Positions 24,487 to 33,676 of a stretch of DNA of 62,383 nucleotides are shown here, one piece after another. Made by a program: the position numbers and the translations under genes. Source of the DNA: Clostridiales bacterium (lineage in GTDB: Bacteria > Bacillota > Clostridia > Christensenellales > Aristaeellaceae); NCBI GenBank assembly GCA_024695415.1, contig JAILIE010000079.1:1-62383 (forward strand), read 5' to 3'. The first letter of the stretch is position 1, and each line of letters begins with the position of its first letter. The notes under the pieces are model-generated. The model did not search any database. It worked only from the letters and a program-made list of their open reading frames with translations, and was not told where the DNA came from.

Positions 24487-26637
24487 TTACTGCATCTTGT
24501 CCTTCACCATTGTCAGGGCGATCCGCTTCTTCTTTTCATCCACACTGACCACCCAGACCTTCACGATGTCCCCGACCTTCACGACCTCCCCGGGGCTGCG
24601 GATAAACCGGTCCGACATCCGGGAGATGTGCACCAGCCCGTCCTGGTGGACGCCGATGTCCACAAACGCGCCGAAATCAATCACGTTCCGGACAGTTCCG
24701 GTCAATTCCATTCCGGGGGTCAGGTCCCTGATATCCAGCACGTCCCGGCGCAGTACGGGCCTGGGAAGATCGTCCCGGGGATCCCGTCCCGGCTTGGCCA
24801 GTTCGCTGAGGATATCCCGCAGCGTCGGTAAGCCCAGTCCCGTTTCCGCGGCCAGCTTTTCCTCGCCGTAGTTTTTCGCCTTCTGCGAAACATCCGGAAG
24901 GCCGCCCTTCTTCAGGGTTTTCAGATCGTATCCCAGCTTCTCCAGCACGGCCTTCGCGCCGTCATAGCTCTCCGGGTGTACCGCGGTGGCGTCCAGCGGG
25001 TTTTTGCTGTCCGCGACGCGCAGGAACCCGGCGCACTGCTCGTATGCCCGCGGCCCGAGCTTCGGCACCTTCTTCAGGGCCTGCCGTGTCGGGATTCCGT
25101 TCTCTTCCCGGTAGCTGACGATGTTCTTCGCCAGGGCCGGACCGATGCCCGCCACATGGCTCAGCAGCTCCGCCGAGGCGGTTGACACCTCCACGCCGAC
25201 CTGGTTCACGCACTGCTCCACCACGCCGTCCAGCGCGCCGCTCAGCTCGTTCTGCTTCAGGTCATGCTGGTACTGTCCGACGCCGATCGCTTTCGGGTCG
25301 ATTTTCACCAGTTCCGCCAGCGGATCCTGCATCCGCCGGGCGATGGATACCGCGCTGCGCTGGGTCACGTCGAAGTCCGGAAACTCCTCCGCCGCCAGCT
25401 TGCTGGCGGAATATACGGAAGCGCCGGCTTCGCTGACGATCATGTAGGCCACTCCCGGCATTTCCGGCAGGAGCCCCGCGATGAACTGCTCGCTTTCCCG
25501 GCTTGCCGTGCCGTTCCCGATGGCAATGGCCGTCACGCCGTATTTCTGTACAAAGCCCTTGATCAGCCGCGCCGCGGCGGCCTTCCCGTTTTCGTTGCCG
25601 GGCAGCGTGAAGAATCCCACGCCGGTGTCCAGCACTTTGCCGTTCTCGTCGACCACCGCCAGCTTGCATCCGGTACGGAATCCCGGATCCACGCCCAGTG
25701 TCACCTTCCCCTTGATCGGCGGCTGCATCAGCAGCTGGTGCAGGTTCTGGCTGAACACCCGGATCGCGGATTCGTTGGCACGGTCCGTCATTTCGCTGCG
25801 GATCTCCCGCTCCAGGGACGGAAAAACCAGCCGGCTCCAGGCGTCGTCGCAGGCTGCCTCCACCTGGGCGGACGCCGCGCCGCTGCCCCGGACGAACTCG
25901 CTTCGGACAATGGCAATCGCTTTGTCTTCCGGAGCTTCCAGCTCCACCTTCAGGAATTCCTCGCGCTCACCGCGGTTAACTGCCAGGATCCGGTGCGCGG
26001 CCATGGTCCGGACCGGTTCCCGGTAGTCGTAGTACATGCTGTATACGCTGTCTTCTTCCTTTGCCGCCCGGGTACGGATCACGCCCTCCCGGGTCAGCGT
26101 CTCCCGCAGTTTCTTCCGCAGGGCGGCGCTGTCGCTGACCGTTTCTGCCAGGATGTCCCGCGCGCCGGCGAGCGCGGCTTCCGCGTCCGGCACTTCCTTC
26201 TCCGGATCCACATACTTCCGCGCCTGCGCCACGGGGTCCCCCGCGCTTTGCAGCATCAGCCAGAGGGCCAGCGGCTCCAGGCCGCGCTCCTTCGCCACGG
26301 TCGCCCGGGTCCGCCGCTTCGGCCGGTACGGGCGGTACAGGTCCTCCAGTTCGCTCAGCGTCTTCGCGGCGTCCAGCTGGTCCTGCATCTCCCCGGTCAT
26401 CACGCCCTGTTCCGTCAGGCTTGCGCGGATTTCCTCCCGGCGCTTGTCCAGGTTCCGCAGGTATTCCAGGCGTTCCGCCATCTCCCGCAGCACCTGGTCG
26501 TCCAGCGATCCGGTTGCTTCCTTCCGGTACCGTGCGATAAACGGAATCGTGTTCCCTGCGTCCAGCAGGTCCACAGCCGCCTTCACCTGTGCCGGCCGCA
26601 GGGAAAACTCTGCCGCCAGCCGCTGTGAATAGTCCAT
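24487..26637 (-). CDS. tex: Tex-family RNA-binding transcription accessory protein
   Basis: A 716-residue nucleic-acid-binding protein. The order is the standard one: N-terminal helical Tex region (residues 1-300), a YqgF/RNase H-like domain opening TLGVDPGFRTGCKLAVVD (about 318), helix-hairpin-helix modules (VAGIGPALAKNIVSYR, about 500-560), and a C-terminal S1 domain (GMELTGTVRNVIDFGAFVDIG, shown here as its first part, about 640-715). Length and order are complete. Tex helps transcription or ribosome-linked RNA handling in many bacteria. It follows the rhamnosidase by 37 nt without a terminator, so it may be co-transcribed with the rhamnose genes. Confidence 0.95.
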   Translation of the reverse strand: MDYSQRLAAEFSLRPAQVKAAVDLLDAGNTIPFIARYRKEATGSLDDQVLREMAERLEYLRNLDKRREEIRASLTEQGVMTGEMQDQLDAAKTLSELEDLYRPYRPKRRTRATVAKERGLEPLALWLMLQSAGDPVAQARKYVDPEKEVPDAEAALAGARDILAETVSDSAALRKKLRETLTREGVIRTRAAKEEDSVYSMYYDYREPVRTMAAHRILAVNRGEREEFLKVELEAPEDKAIAIVRSEFVRGSGAASAQVEAACDDAWSRLVFPSLEREIRSEMTDRANESAIRVFSQNLHQLLMQPPIKGKVTLGVDPGFRTGCKLAVVDENGKVLDTGVGFFTLPGNENGKAAAARLIKGFVQKYGVTAIAIGNGTASRESEQFIAGLLPEMPGVAYMIVSEAGASVYSASKLAAEEFPDFDVTQRSAVSIARRMQDPLAELVKIDPKAIGVGQYQHDLKQNELSGALDGVVEQCVNQVGVEVSTASAELLSHVAGIGPALAKNIVSYREENGIPTRQALKKVPKLGPRAYEQCAGFLRVADSKNPLDATAVHPESYDGAKAVLEKLGYDLKTLKKGGLPDVSQKAKNYGEEKLAAETGLGLPTLRDILSELAKPGRDPRDDLPRPVLRRDVLDIRDLTPGMELTGTVRNVIDFGAFVDIGVHQDGLVHISRMSDRFIRSPGEVVKVGDIVKVWVVSVDEKKKRIALTMVKDKMQ

Positions 26638-26674
26638 CTGTATTCTCTCCCTGTTCTGTCCGCGCCGCGGACGT

Positions 26675-28846
26675 TTACTCTCCGAAAATATATTTCCCCG
26701 CTCCGACCTGCTTCGCCTGTCCGCCGATCACGATCTCCGCCTCAACCGGCGTGTCGATCTCGTACCGGATTCCGCTGTCCGTATACTTCCAGAAGGACCG
26801 GACGCGTCCGTGCACGGTGTCCAGCACCGCGCACAGGCTGTTCAGCCGCTGATCGGGGTTCGGCTCAATCCGGACGCGGGAAAAGCCGGGTTCCGCCGGC
26901 CGGATCCCGCCGGCCACGCCGAACACCCAGTCCGCGACGGATCCGTACGCGTAATGGTTGTAGGAATTCATGTCGTCCGACCAGAAGGATCCGTCAGGTT
27001 TGATCCCGTCCCAGTGCTCCCAGACCGTCGTGGCCCCCCTGGAAACGGAATACAGCCATCCCGGGTATTCCCGGCGCAGCAGCAGGGACCAGGCGATTTC
27101 TGTATATCCGTACCGGCTCAGCTCATGCAGCAGGTACGGCGTACCGACCAGGCCTGTCTGCAGCTGGGTGCCGCAGGCCCGGATCTGGTTCGCCAGGGCG
27201 TCCGCCACCTCCTGCGGACGGTCCGTCAGGTTGAAGTGCAGCGCCAGCACCTTTTCCGTCTGCGTGTTCAGGCGATCGCCGAAGCGGGCGATGAACGCGC
27301 GGCGGATCCGCTCATGCAGCGTCCTGTAGCCTCTCACGTCCCGGCCGAGGATCTCCCCCGCGCGGATGACGATATCCACCGAATTGGCATAGAACGCGCT
27401 GCAGATCAGGTCGTCGTTGCTGTATCCGCGCTTGGACAGCTCGATGGTGGCCGGAACGTAATCCTCCGGCGCGTCCAGCGCCAGCCAGTCGCCGTACGTC
27501 CAGCATCCGGTCCAGAGGTCCGGATCCCCGGAAACCGTGGGAATGTACGCGATCCACTTTTCCATGGCGTCATACATTTCGGACAGGAAGGACAATTCGC
27601 CGTAAGTCTGGTACATCTGCCACGGAATGATCGTCACCGCGTCGGACCAGGCGCCGCCGCCGGGCTTATAGGCGGTCAGGCTCGGCACCACCTCCGGCAC
27701 CCAGCCGTTTTCGTGCTGGGCTGCCCGGACATCCGCCAGCCATTTCCGGAAGAACTGCCGGACGTCGTACTGGTAGGACGCCGCGCGGCAGAAGATCTGC
27801 CCGTCGCCCGTCCACCCGTACCGCTCATCCCGCTGCGGGCAGTCCGTCGGTATATCCAGGTAGTTTCCCTTCTGGCTCCAGATAATGTTGCTGAACAGCT
27901 GGTTCAGCATCGGGTCGCTGCTTTCCAGCCATCCGGTGCGGCGCATTTCCGAATGCAGGACCACCGCGCGGATCCGGTCCGCCGTGAAGCCTTCCGGCGC
28001 TTCGTCGATCCGCAGGAAGCGGAAACCGAAGAAGGTGAAGCGCGGGCGGTAGGACTGATGCCCCTCCCGGCAGATATAGTGCATCTGGCTCCGGGCGGAG
28101 CGGTAGTTCGCTGTGTAGAAGTTCCCTTCCTTATCCAGCACCTCCGCGGTGGAAATGGACAGCTTCTCCCCGGCGTGCGCGTCCAGGTCAAAGGCCATGT
28201 AACCGGTCAGGTTCTGCCCGAAGTCGATCACCCACTCCCCCTTCGGCGTCCGGAAGGAAGCGCGCGGATACACGGTCTCCTGCTCATGCACCTCCGGCCC
28301 TTCCTGCGGAATCAGCATGGACTTGGGAAAGTCGCAAACCGCCGCCGCTTCAAACGCGGGTTCCCGGGTCATGTCCACGTCTTCCCCGATGAATATCCCG
28401 CTGAGCGTCACGTTGCTTTCGGACACTTCCCAGCTCTCGTCCGTCAGGATCACGTCCTCCGTGCCGTCCTCCCGGATGATCTGAAGCGCTGCGATCAGCA
28501 TCGGCGGCAGGAATTCGTCCGGGTTTTGCGTTCCGGTCCACGGCGCGTTGGTCCGCCGGAACCAGCCGTTGGCGACGGTAATCTCCAGCGTGTTGCGGTC
28601 CGCCAGTAGTTCCGTCACTTCATAGCGCTGCACCTGCAGGCGTTTGCGGTATTCCGTCCAGCCGGGCGCCAGGATGAAGTTCCCGACCCTTTCCCCGTTC
28701 AGCCGGGCTTCATACACGCCGTCGCACGTCACCTCCAGGAACGCGCCGCGGATCTTTTTCCCGCCGGTAAACTGCCTGCGGAACACCGGTACCACAGTGG
28801 AGGCGGCCTGTTCCCTGGTGATCCAGGATGCCTGTTGAATCAGCAT
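26675..28846 (-). CDS. Alpha-L-rhamnosidase, GH78
   Basis: A 723-residue glycosidase that should release terminal alpha-L-rhamnose from pectin-derived or plant-glycoside oligosaccharides. An N-terminal beta domain (about 1-200) is followed by the (alpha/alpha)6 barrel with the conserved acid region DCPQRDERYGWTGD and the later TTVWEHWDGI segment carrying the catalytic base, then a C-terminal beta domain. There is no signal peptide, so it acts on imported substrate. Start at 28846 has AAAGGAG 8 nt upstream. It lies 14 nt after the PfkB kinase stop, so the kinase and rhamnosidase are co-expressed. Confidence 0.93.
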   Translation of the reverse strand: MLIQQASWITREQAASTVVPVFRRQFTGGKKIRGAFLEVTCDGVYEARLNGERVGNFILAPGWTEYRKRLQVQRYEVTELLADRNTLEITVANGWFRRTNAPWTGTQNPDEFLPPMLIAALQIIREDGTEDVILTDESWEVSESNVTLSGIFIGEDVDMTREPAFEAAAVCDFPKSMLIPQEGPEVHEQETVYPRASFRTPKGEWVIDFGQNLTGYMAFDLDAHAGEKLSISTAEVLDKEGNFYTANYRSARSQMHYICREGHQSYRPRFTFFGFRFLRIDEAPEGFTADRIRAVVLHSEMRRTGWLESSDPMLNQLFSNIIWSQKGNYLDIPTDCPQRDERYGWTGDGQIFCRAASYQYDVRQFFRKWLADVRAAQHENGWVPEVVPSLTAYKPGGGAWSDAVTIIPWQMYQTYGELSFLSEMYDAMEKWIAYIPTVSGDPDLWTGCWTYGDWLALDAPEDYVPATIELSKRGYSNDDLICSAFYANSVDIVIRAGEILGRDVRGYRTLHERIRRAFIARFGDRLNTQTEKVLALHFNLTDRPQEVADALANQIRACGTQLQTGLVGTPYLLHELSRYGYTEIAWSLLLRREYPGWLYSVSRGATTVWEHWDGIKPDGSFWSDDMNSYNHYAYGSVADWVFGVAGGIRPAEPGFSRVRIEPNPDQRLNSLCAVLDTVHGRVRSFWKYTDSGIRYEIDTPVEAEIVIGGQAKQVGAGKYIFGE

Positions 28847-28860
28847 GGGTCTGTCTCCTT

Positions 28861-29763
28861 TCATGTTCCCACCTGCGCCTTTTCCAGCTCTTCCCGCCGG
28901 GGAATGGAATCCGCGGCCCCCGGCCGTGTCACGCTCTCCGCCGCCGCCCGGGCCGCGAGTTCCATGCAGTCCCGGAGAGGTTCCCCGCCGGCGAGCCCGG
29001 CGATAAAGTACCCGGTAAACGTATCCCCGGCCGCGGTCGTATCCACAGCCCGGACCTTCATTGCTTCCTGGTAAACGTGCTCTGTACCGTCCGGTTTCCG
29101 GCGGAACACCACGCTTCCCCGTTTTCCCAGCGTAATGAGCACCGACAGTTCCGGATACCGGCCGTGGAGCTCCGCCCAGGCTTTTTCCGGATCCTGCGTT
29201 CCGGCCATCTGTTCCGCTTCCACTTCGTTGACCAGCACCCAGGCCAGCTTTGAAAAGTCCACCGCCTTCAGTTTTTCGTCAAACGGCGAGGGATTCAGGA
29301 CGATCCGCATCCCCCGCGCGTAAGCCTTCTCCACGATTTCCCCGGGCATGTTGATCTCGTTCTGGAGGATCAGCCAGTCCCCTTCCCCGAAGGATGCCAG
29401 CGTCGCGTCGATCTGTTCTTCTGTCACACACCGGTTGGATCCCCCGTAAAGCAGGATGCAGTTCTCCCCTTCCGGGTTGACCTGAATCACCGTGTGACCC
29501 TGCATCTCCTCCACCGGTTTCAGCCATCGGGTGTCCACATGGTCCTTTTCCAGGACCTCGCGCAGGAGCTCCCCGCCGCTTCCCAGGCAGCCCGCGTGGC
29601 ATACCTGCGCGCCCGCGCGGGCCAGCGCGATGGACTGGTTCAGGCCTTTTCCGCCGGCTTTCACCGTCCGTGCCCCGGTGCTGAGGGTTTCTCCCGGCCC
29701 CACGAAATGGTCCACCTGGTATACATAATCCAGGTTCAGGGATCCGAAGTTCAGTATACGCAT
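28861..29763 (-). CDS. Ribokinase-like PfkB sugar kinase
   Basis: A 300-residue PfkB-family kinase. The substrate-side motif GGKGLNQSIALARAG (about 38-52) and the catalytic and ATP-binding DTTAAGDTFTGYF (about 245-257, catalytic Asp before TF) are intact. These features are those of ribokinase, though related sugars or nucleosides are possible. Start at 29763 with GGAGG 7 nt upstream. It is the first gene of the unit kinase, GH78, tex, driven by a promoter at 29840-29867. It could phosphorylate a pentose released from the same polysaccharide the rhamnosidase attacks; this is inference. Confidence 0.88.
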   Translation of the reverse strand: MRILNFGSLNLDYVYQVDHFVGPGETLSTGARTVKAGGKGLNQSIALARAGAQVCHAGCLGSGGELLREVLEKDHVDTRWLKPVEEMQGHTVIQVNPEGENCILLYGGSNRCVTEEQIDATLASFGEGDWLILQNEINMPGEIVEKAYARGMRIVLNPSPFDEKLKAVDFSKLAWVLVNEVEAEQMAGTQDPEKAWAELHGRYPELSVLITLGKRGSVVFRRKPDGTEHVYQEAMKVRAVDTTAAGDTFTGYFIAGLAGGEPLRDCMELAARAAAESVTRPGAADSIPRREELEKAQVGT

Positions 29764-29839
29764 CCGCCGGCCTCCTCCGCGTTTTCCGCTGCCGCCATTC
29801 CCCGCGTTTCTTTTTTCGTGTGTCTTTTTCCGACGGCTT

Positions 29840-29867
29840 ATTATACGGGGAAAACGGAGAATTGCAA
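29840..29867 (-). promoter_or_regulatory. Promoter of the kinase-rhamnosidase-tex unit
   Basis: Perfect TATAAT (29845-29840 on the minus strand) with TTGCAA 16 nt upstream (29867-29862). Leader of about 70 nt to the kinase start. Confidence 0.7.
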
Positions 29868-29894
29868 AGAAATAAAAAACCTTTGTATCCCCTG

Positions 29895-29925
29895 TTGACT
29901 TGGAGTGGACTTGAAGGATTATGAT
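29895..29925 (+). promoter_or_regulatory. Promoter with 19-nt spacer, MerR-type geometry
   Basis: TTGACT (29895-29900) and TATGAT (29920-29925) are separated by 19 nt. The spacer holds an imperfect palindrome, CTTGGAGT/ACTTGAAG, overlapping the -35 end. Over-long 19-nt spacers with a palindrome between the boxes are characteristic of promoters twisted into activity by MerR-family regulators. It drives the gene starting at 29977. No MerR gene is in this window. Confidence 0.6.
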
Positions 29926-29976
29926 TATAGAAAGAAGCCGGAATCAACTGAATGATATTTCCTGAAGGAGGCCGCT

Positions 29977-31749
29977 ATGGGGCATTACCGGAATTTTAAA
30001 CTGGTCTACTATTTTGTCGCCCAGGGCACCGCGCGCGCGGAAGCGGAAAAGCTGGAAAAGGACATCTGCTTCTTTGAAAAATATATGCGTCCGGATAAGG
30101 TATACCTGGAGCCCTACCGCTCCGGCGTCCTGGCGTCGGAGGAGCAGGTGCGCCTGTGCCGGGAGGCCTTTGAACGCCACGGCGTGGAGGTCGCCGGCGG
30201 GCTGACGACCACTATTCCCACCCCGGAAGGCGACGCGCCGAAGCAGCGCCTGTTCGACACCTTCTGCTACAACGACCCGAAAATGCTGGAAACGCTGCAT
30301 ACCGCCAGCGCGTTCACCGCGAAACATTTCCCGGAGTTCATTATCGACGATTTCTTCTTTACCAACTGCACCTGCGACGCCTGCCGGGCCGCGAAGGACG
30401 CGTATAACCGGGACCACGGCATCACGGACGGAAGCTGGCAGGCCTACCGCCTCGCCCTGATGGAGAAAGTCAGCCGGGAGGACGTGATCGCCCCGGCCAA
30501 GGCCGCCAATCCGGAATGCCGGATCACGATCAAGTACCCCAACTGGGCGGAAAGCTACCAGGAGACCGGCTACAACCCCGCCGGCCAGCGGGATCTTTTC
30601 GATATGATCTATACCGGTACTGAAGCGCGGGACACCGTCACCACGGACCAGCACCTGCCCCGGTACCTGAGCTTCTCCCTGATGACCTACTTCGAGCATA
30701 TGTGCCCTGGGCGGAACGGGGGTGGCTGGTTTGACCCCTTTGATTTCCATATCATGGACCAGTACCTGGAGCAGGCGTACCTCACCGCTTTCTCCAAACC
30801 GAAGGAAATGATGATGTTCTGCTTCCAGGCCCTGGCGGACAGTCCCCTGGTCCCGGCCCTCGGCTATCACCTGGATAAGCTGGACAGCGTTCTGGACCAT
30901 TGCGGAACCCCGGTCGGAATCACCTGCTACCTTCCGGACAACAGCCAGGGCGAAGACAACCTGCAGGACTTCCTGGGGATGTGCGGCCTTCCCGTCGTCC
31001 TCACGCCGTACTGGCCGGAATCCGAGGAAAGCATCCTGCTGACCCGCGCCGCCGCCTGTGATCCGGATATCGTGGACAAACTGGACCGGTATGTTGCCGG
31101 CGGCGGAAAGGCGCTGGTAACCAGCGGCTTCCTGGAAGCAACTATGGACCGCGGCATTCAGCGGATGACCTCCATCCGCCTGCCCGGCCGCCGTGTCCGC
31201 GGCAGGAACTACCGGGTGGAGTCCGCCGGACCCTTCCGCGCGGTGGACTATCCCCGGGGGCGGGAGGACATCTCCGTCCCGGTCTGCGAGTTCCGGAACA
31301 ACTCAGCCTGGGCGCTGGTCAAGGTGGCGGATACCGAGGAAAGCTTCGGCATCCTGCTCCGGGACACATACGGCAGGGGCGAGATGCTGACCCTGGCCGT
31401 ACCGGACAGCTTCCCGGACCTGTATAAGATACCCCGCTCCGCGCTGACCCGGATCCGGCGGGAGCTGCCCGTCCGGAATCTCTTTCTGGAAAGCGGGAGC
31501 GGTGTCAGCCTGTTCGTCTACGACAACGATTCCTTTATCGTCTATCCCTATGTGACGTCGGAAGCCCAGCCCTCCACGATCCGGATCCACGTGCTCGGGG
31601 AGGTCTCCGCGCTGGTTATGCCGGAGCGGAAGGATTTCCGCACCGGGGAGGATATGCGGATTCCGCCGCTGTATACCCGCGGCGGAGAGACGGTTTTTGA
31701 ACTCCGGGCCCAGCCCGGCCGGTACGACCTGTACCGGATGGAAAAATAA
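29977..31749 (+). CDS. Unclassified glycoside-hydrolase-like protein
   Basis: A 590-residue cytoplasmic protein. Residues about 1-330 have the pattern of a TIM barrel (strands such as KVYLEPYRSG, EFIIDDFFF, CRITIKYPNW, GITCYLPD), with a cysteine cluster in NCTCDACRAAK near residue 130 directly after IIDDFFF, and acidic residues at strand ends. Residues about 335-430 look like a Rossmann-type or trimerisation domain (DIVDKLDRYVAGGGKALVTSG), and the C-terminal part is a beta domain. This resembles the layout of GH42-like enzymes without matching their known motifs. Start has GGAGG 5 nt upstream. It is followed 13 nt later by an epimerase and sits opposite a rhamnosidase unit. Confidence 0.6.
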   Translation: MGHYRNFKLVYYFVAQGTARAEAEKLEKDICFFEKYMRPDKVYLEPYRSGVLASEEQVRLCREAFERHGVEVAGGLTTTIPTPEGDAPKQRLFDTFCYNDPKMLETLHTASAFTAKHFPEFIIDDFFFTNCTCDACRAAKDAYNRDHGITDGSWQAYRLALMEKVSREDVIAPAKAANPECRITIKYPNWAESYQETGYNPAGQRDLFDMIYTGTEARDTVTTDQHLPRYLSFSLMTYFEHMCPGRNGGGWFDPFDFHIMDQYLEQAYLTAFSKPKEMMMFCFQALADSPLVPALGYHLDKLDSVLDHCGTPVGITCYLPDNSQGEDNLQDFLGMCGLPVVLTPYWPESEESILLTRAAACDPDIVDKLDRYVAGGGKALVTSGFLEATMDRGIQRMTSIRLPGRRVRGRNYRVESAGPFRAVDYPRGREDISVPVCEFRNNSAWALVKVADTEESFGILLRDTYGRGEMLTLAVPDSFPDLYKIPRSALTRIRRELPVRNLFLESGSGVSLFVYDNDSFIVYPYVTSEAQPSTIRIHVLGEVSALVMPERKDFRTGEDMRIPPLYTRGGETVFELRAQPGRYDLYRMEK

Positions 31750-31762
31750 GGGGGATAATACC

Positions 31763-32779
31763 ATGAAAGCACTGTTTATCGGCGGAACCGGCACCATCTC
31801 CACGGAAATCTCCAGGCTCTGCGTCAAAAAAGGATGGGACCTGACACTGCTGAACCGCGGGCGGACCTCCGGCCTGTTCCCGGAAGGCGCGCGCTTGCTG
31901 AAGGCGGATATCAACAACGAAGCGGAAGCCCGTGCCGTCTTGGGGGATCAGCGCTGGGACGTGGTCGCCGATTTCATCGCCTTCACGCCGGAACAGGTGG
32001 AGCGGGACATCCGCCTCTTCGAGGGAAAGACGTCCCAGTACTTCTTCATTTCCTCCGCCTCCGCGTACCAGAAGCCCCTGTCCTCCCCCTGGATCACGGA
32101 AGGAACGCCCCTGCACAATCCCTACTGGGAATACAGCCGGAACAAGGCGAAATGTGAGCGGATCCTGCGCGACGCGTATGACCAGCGGAATTTCCCGGTA
32201 ACGATCATCCGGCCGAGTCATACCTACTGCGAACGCAGTATCCCCGTAGCTGTCCATGGCGCCAAAGGCTCCTTCCAGGTGCTCGAGCGGATCCGCGCCG
32301 GCAAGCGGATTATCATTCCCGGAGACGGAACCACCCTCTGGGCCCTGACCCACAGCCGGGATTTCGCCGTCGCCTTTGAAGGCCTGATGGGCAATGCCCA
32401 CGCGCTGGGAGAAACCTACCAGATCACCGGGGACGAGAGCCTGACCTGGAACCAGATCCACGACATTATCGGCGCGGCGCTGGACCGGGAGGTCCATGCC
32501 GTGCATATCCCTTCCGAAACGCTCGGGCTCCTCTGGCCGGACATGGTCGGCAACCTGACCGGCGACAAGAGCAATACCGTCCTGTTTGACAACACAAAGA
32601 TCAAGCGGGCGGTCCCCGCCTTCACCACCACGACCAATTTCTCCCGCGGCGCCCGGGAATGCGTGGATTATATCTATGCCCACCCGGAATGCCAGACCCC
32701 GGATCCGGTCTTCGACGACTGGTGCGACCGGATGCTGGAAGCCTGGGACAAGGCCCTGGATACCTTCCCCCGCTACTGA
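31763..32779 (+). CDS. NAD-dependent epimerase/dehydratase (extended SDR)
   Basis: A 338-residue short-chain dehydrogenase. The N-terminal nucleotide-binding loop is FIGGTGTIS (residues 5-13), with a conserved acid later in the fold. The typical YxxxK is present in YSRNKAKCE (about Y124, K128), and a substrate region HTYCERSIP follows. The ATG at 31763 has AGGGGGAT upstream. The gene is 13 nt after the hydrolase-like gene, so they are co-transcribed. It probably changes the configuration of, or oxidises, a sugar or sugar nucleotide in the same pathway; substrate unknown. Confidence 0.85.
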   Translation: MKALFIGGTGTISTEISRLCVKKGWDLTLLNRGRTSGLFPEGARLLKADINNEAEARAVLGDQRWDVVADFIAFTPEQVERDIRLFEGKTSQYFFISSASAYQKPLSSPWITEGTPLHNPYWEYSRNKAKCERILRDAYDQRNFPVTIIRPSHTYCERSIPVAVHGAKGSFQVLERIRAGKRIIIPGDGTTLWALTHSRDFAVAFEGLMGNAHALGETYQITGDESLTWNQIHDIIGAALDREVHAVHIPSETLGLLWPDMVGNLTGDKSNTVLFDNTKIKRAVPAFTTTTNFSRGARECVDYIYAHPECQTPDPVFDDWCDRMLEAWDKALDTFPRY

Positions 32780-32783
32780 GACT

Positions 32784-32833
32784 GAAATATGCGCAGAGCC
32801 GGCACGATCAAGTGCCGGCTCTGCGCATATTTC
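32784..32833. terminator. Perfect 22-bp inverted repeat between convergent genes
   Basis: Left arm begins GAAATATGCGC and the right arm is its exact complement, with a 6-nt loop (GATCAA). It lies 4 nt past the epimerase stop and about 14 nt before the end of the opposite SH3 gene. T residues follow on both sides (TTTCCC, then TTTTTCC further out) but are not classic tails. Best read as a bidirectional terminator. Confidence 0.75.
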
Positions 32834-32846
32834 CCTGTCTTTTTCC

Positions 32847-33506
32847 CTAATCCCGCTTCAGGTATTTTGTCATGATATAGCCGGTTTTCCCGCCGACCGA
32901 TACTTTGCACCATTCCTTGCCGTACTGGAGCAGCGTCACCTTCGTCCCGGGCTTGTATTCAGCGATCACCTTGTAATTCTTCCCCGGTCCCTTCCGGAAG
33001 TTGACCTTCTTCCCGGAGGGATTTTTGATATACGCTGTTTTCCCGTTGGGTTTGCTGGTGGTCAGGTACGTATTCCGCACATAGCCTTTCCCCTTGGATG
33101 AGGATACGTAGTCAAACGCCCGGCCATGGGTCAGCACGGTCACCTGGGCACCCTTATTAAGCCTTCCCTTTGAATCAAATGACGTCGCGGGACCGGACAG
33201 GAGCACCGTGTTATCTTTGCTGATCCAGGCGGTATAACTGGAGCAGGCCTCCAGGTATTTCTCCTGGACGAATACCGCCGCCCCGCCGGGGCGGAACCGG
33301 ACCTTGGCCCATCCGCCGCTGTACCGTTTGGCGATCGTCACGGCAAAATCCCGCCGGTAGCTGTCCACCACCGTGGAAGAATAGCTGGCGTCCTCATGGG
33401 CCTTCAGCCAGGATGTGTTGACGCGGTAATACTTCACCGCCAGTGCCGTACCCACCGGCACCAGCAGTACCAGCGCCAATACCAAAGCGGTCAGTTTCCG
33501 GATCAT
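32847..33506 (-). CDS. Secreted protein with three SH3 domains
   Basis: A 219-residue exported protein. I start it at 33506, with GGAGG 8 nt upstream and a signal peptide (MIRKLTALVLALVLLVPVGTA is cut here to its core LTALVLALVLLVPVGTA). Three SH3-like segments follow, about residues 27-85, 90-150 and 155-219. The last one (VNFRKGPGKNYKVIAEYKPG) is a clear bacterial SH3 domain, while the first two are more diverged. It is rich in lysine and should bind the cell wall. No catalytic domain. It is transcribed toward the long inverted repeat at 32784-32833. Confidence 0.83.
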   Translation of the reverse strand: MIRKLTALVLALVLLVPVGTALAVKYYRVNTSWLKAHEDASYSSTVVDSYRRDFAVTIAKRYSGGWAKVRFRPGGAAVFVQEKYLEACSSYTAWISKDNTVLLSGPATSFDSKGRLNKGAQVTVLTHGRAFDYVSSSKGKGYVRNTYLTTSKPNGKTAYIKNPSGKKVNFRKGPGKNYKVIAEYKPGTKVTLLQYGKEWCKVSVGGKTGYIMTKYLKRD

Positions 33507-33638
33507 CCTTCCGCTCCTCCTTCCGCGCAAGCCAAAGGCAGCACCTGATCAATGCACCCAAATGCGTTTGTTTTCCCTGAGCCCATTATACGGTACAACC
33601 CGGCAAATTGCAAAGAAAAAGCATCCTGTCGCATCACT

Positions 33639-33666
33639 GTCATTCTGAACGCCAGCGAAGAATCTC
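33639..33666. repeat. Dispersed TCATTCTGA...GAAGAATCTC repeat element
   Basis: The 28-nt sequence beginning GTCATTCTGAACG and ending GCGAAGAATCTC belongs to a class of short, partly palindromic elements (ATTCT...AGAAT) that recurs in many bacterial genomes, often near gene ends. I recognise the pattern from memory. One copy is in this window, at the ragged end of the adhesin fragment. Confidence 0.6.
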
Positions 33667-33676
33667 CTGCAAACAA

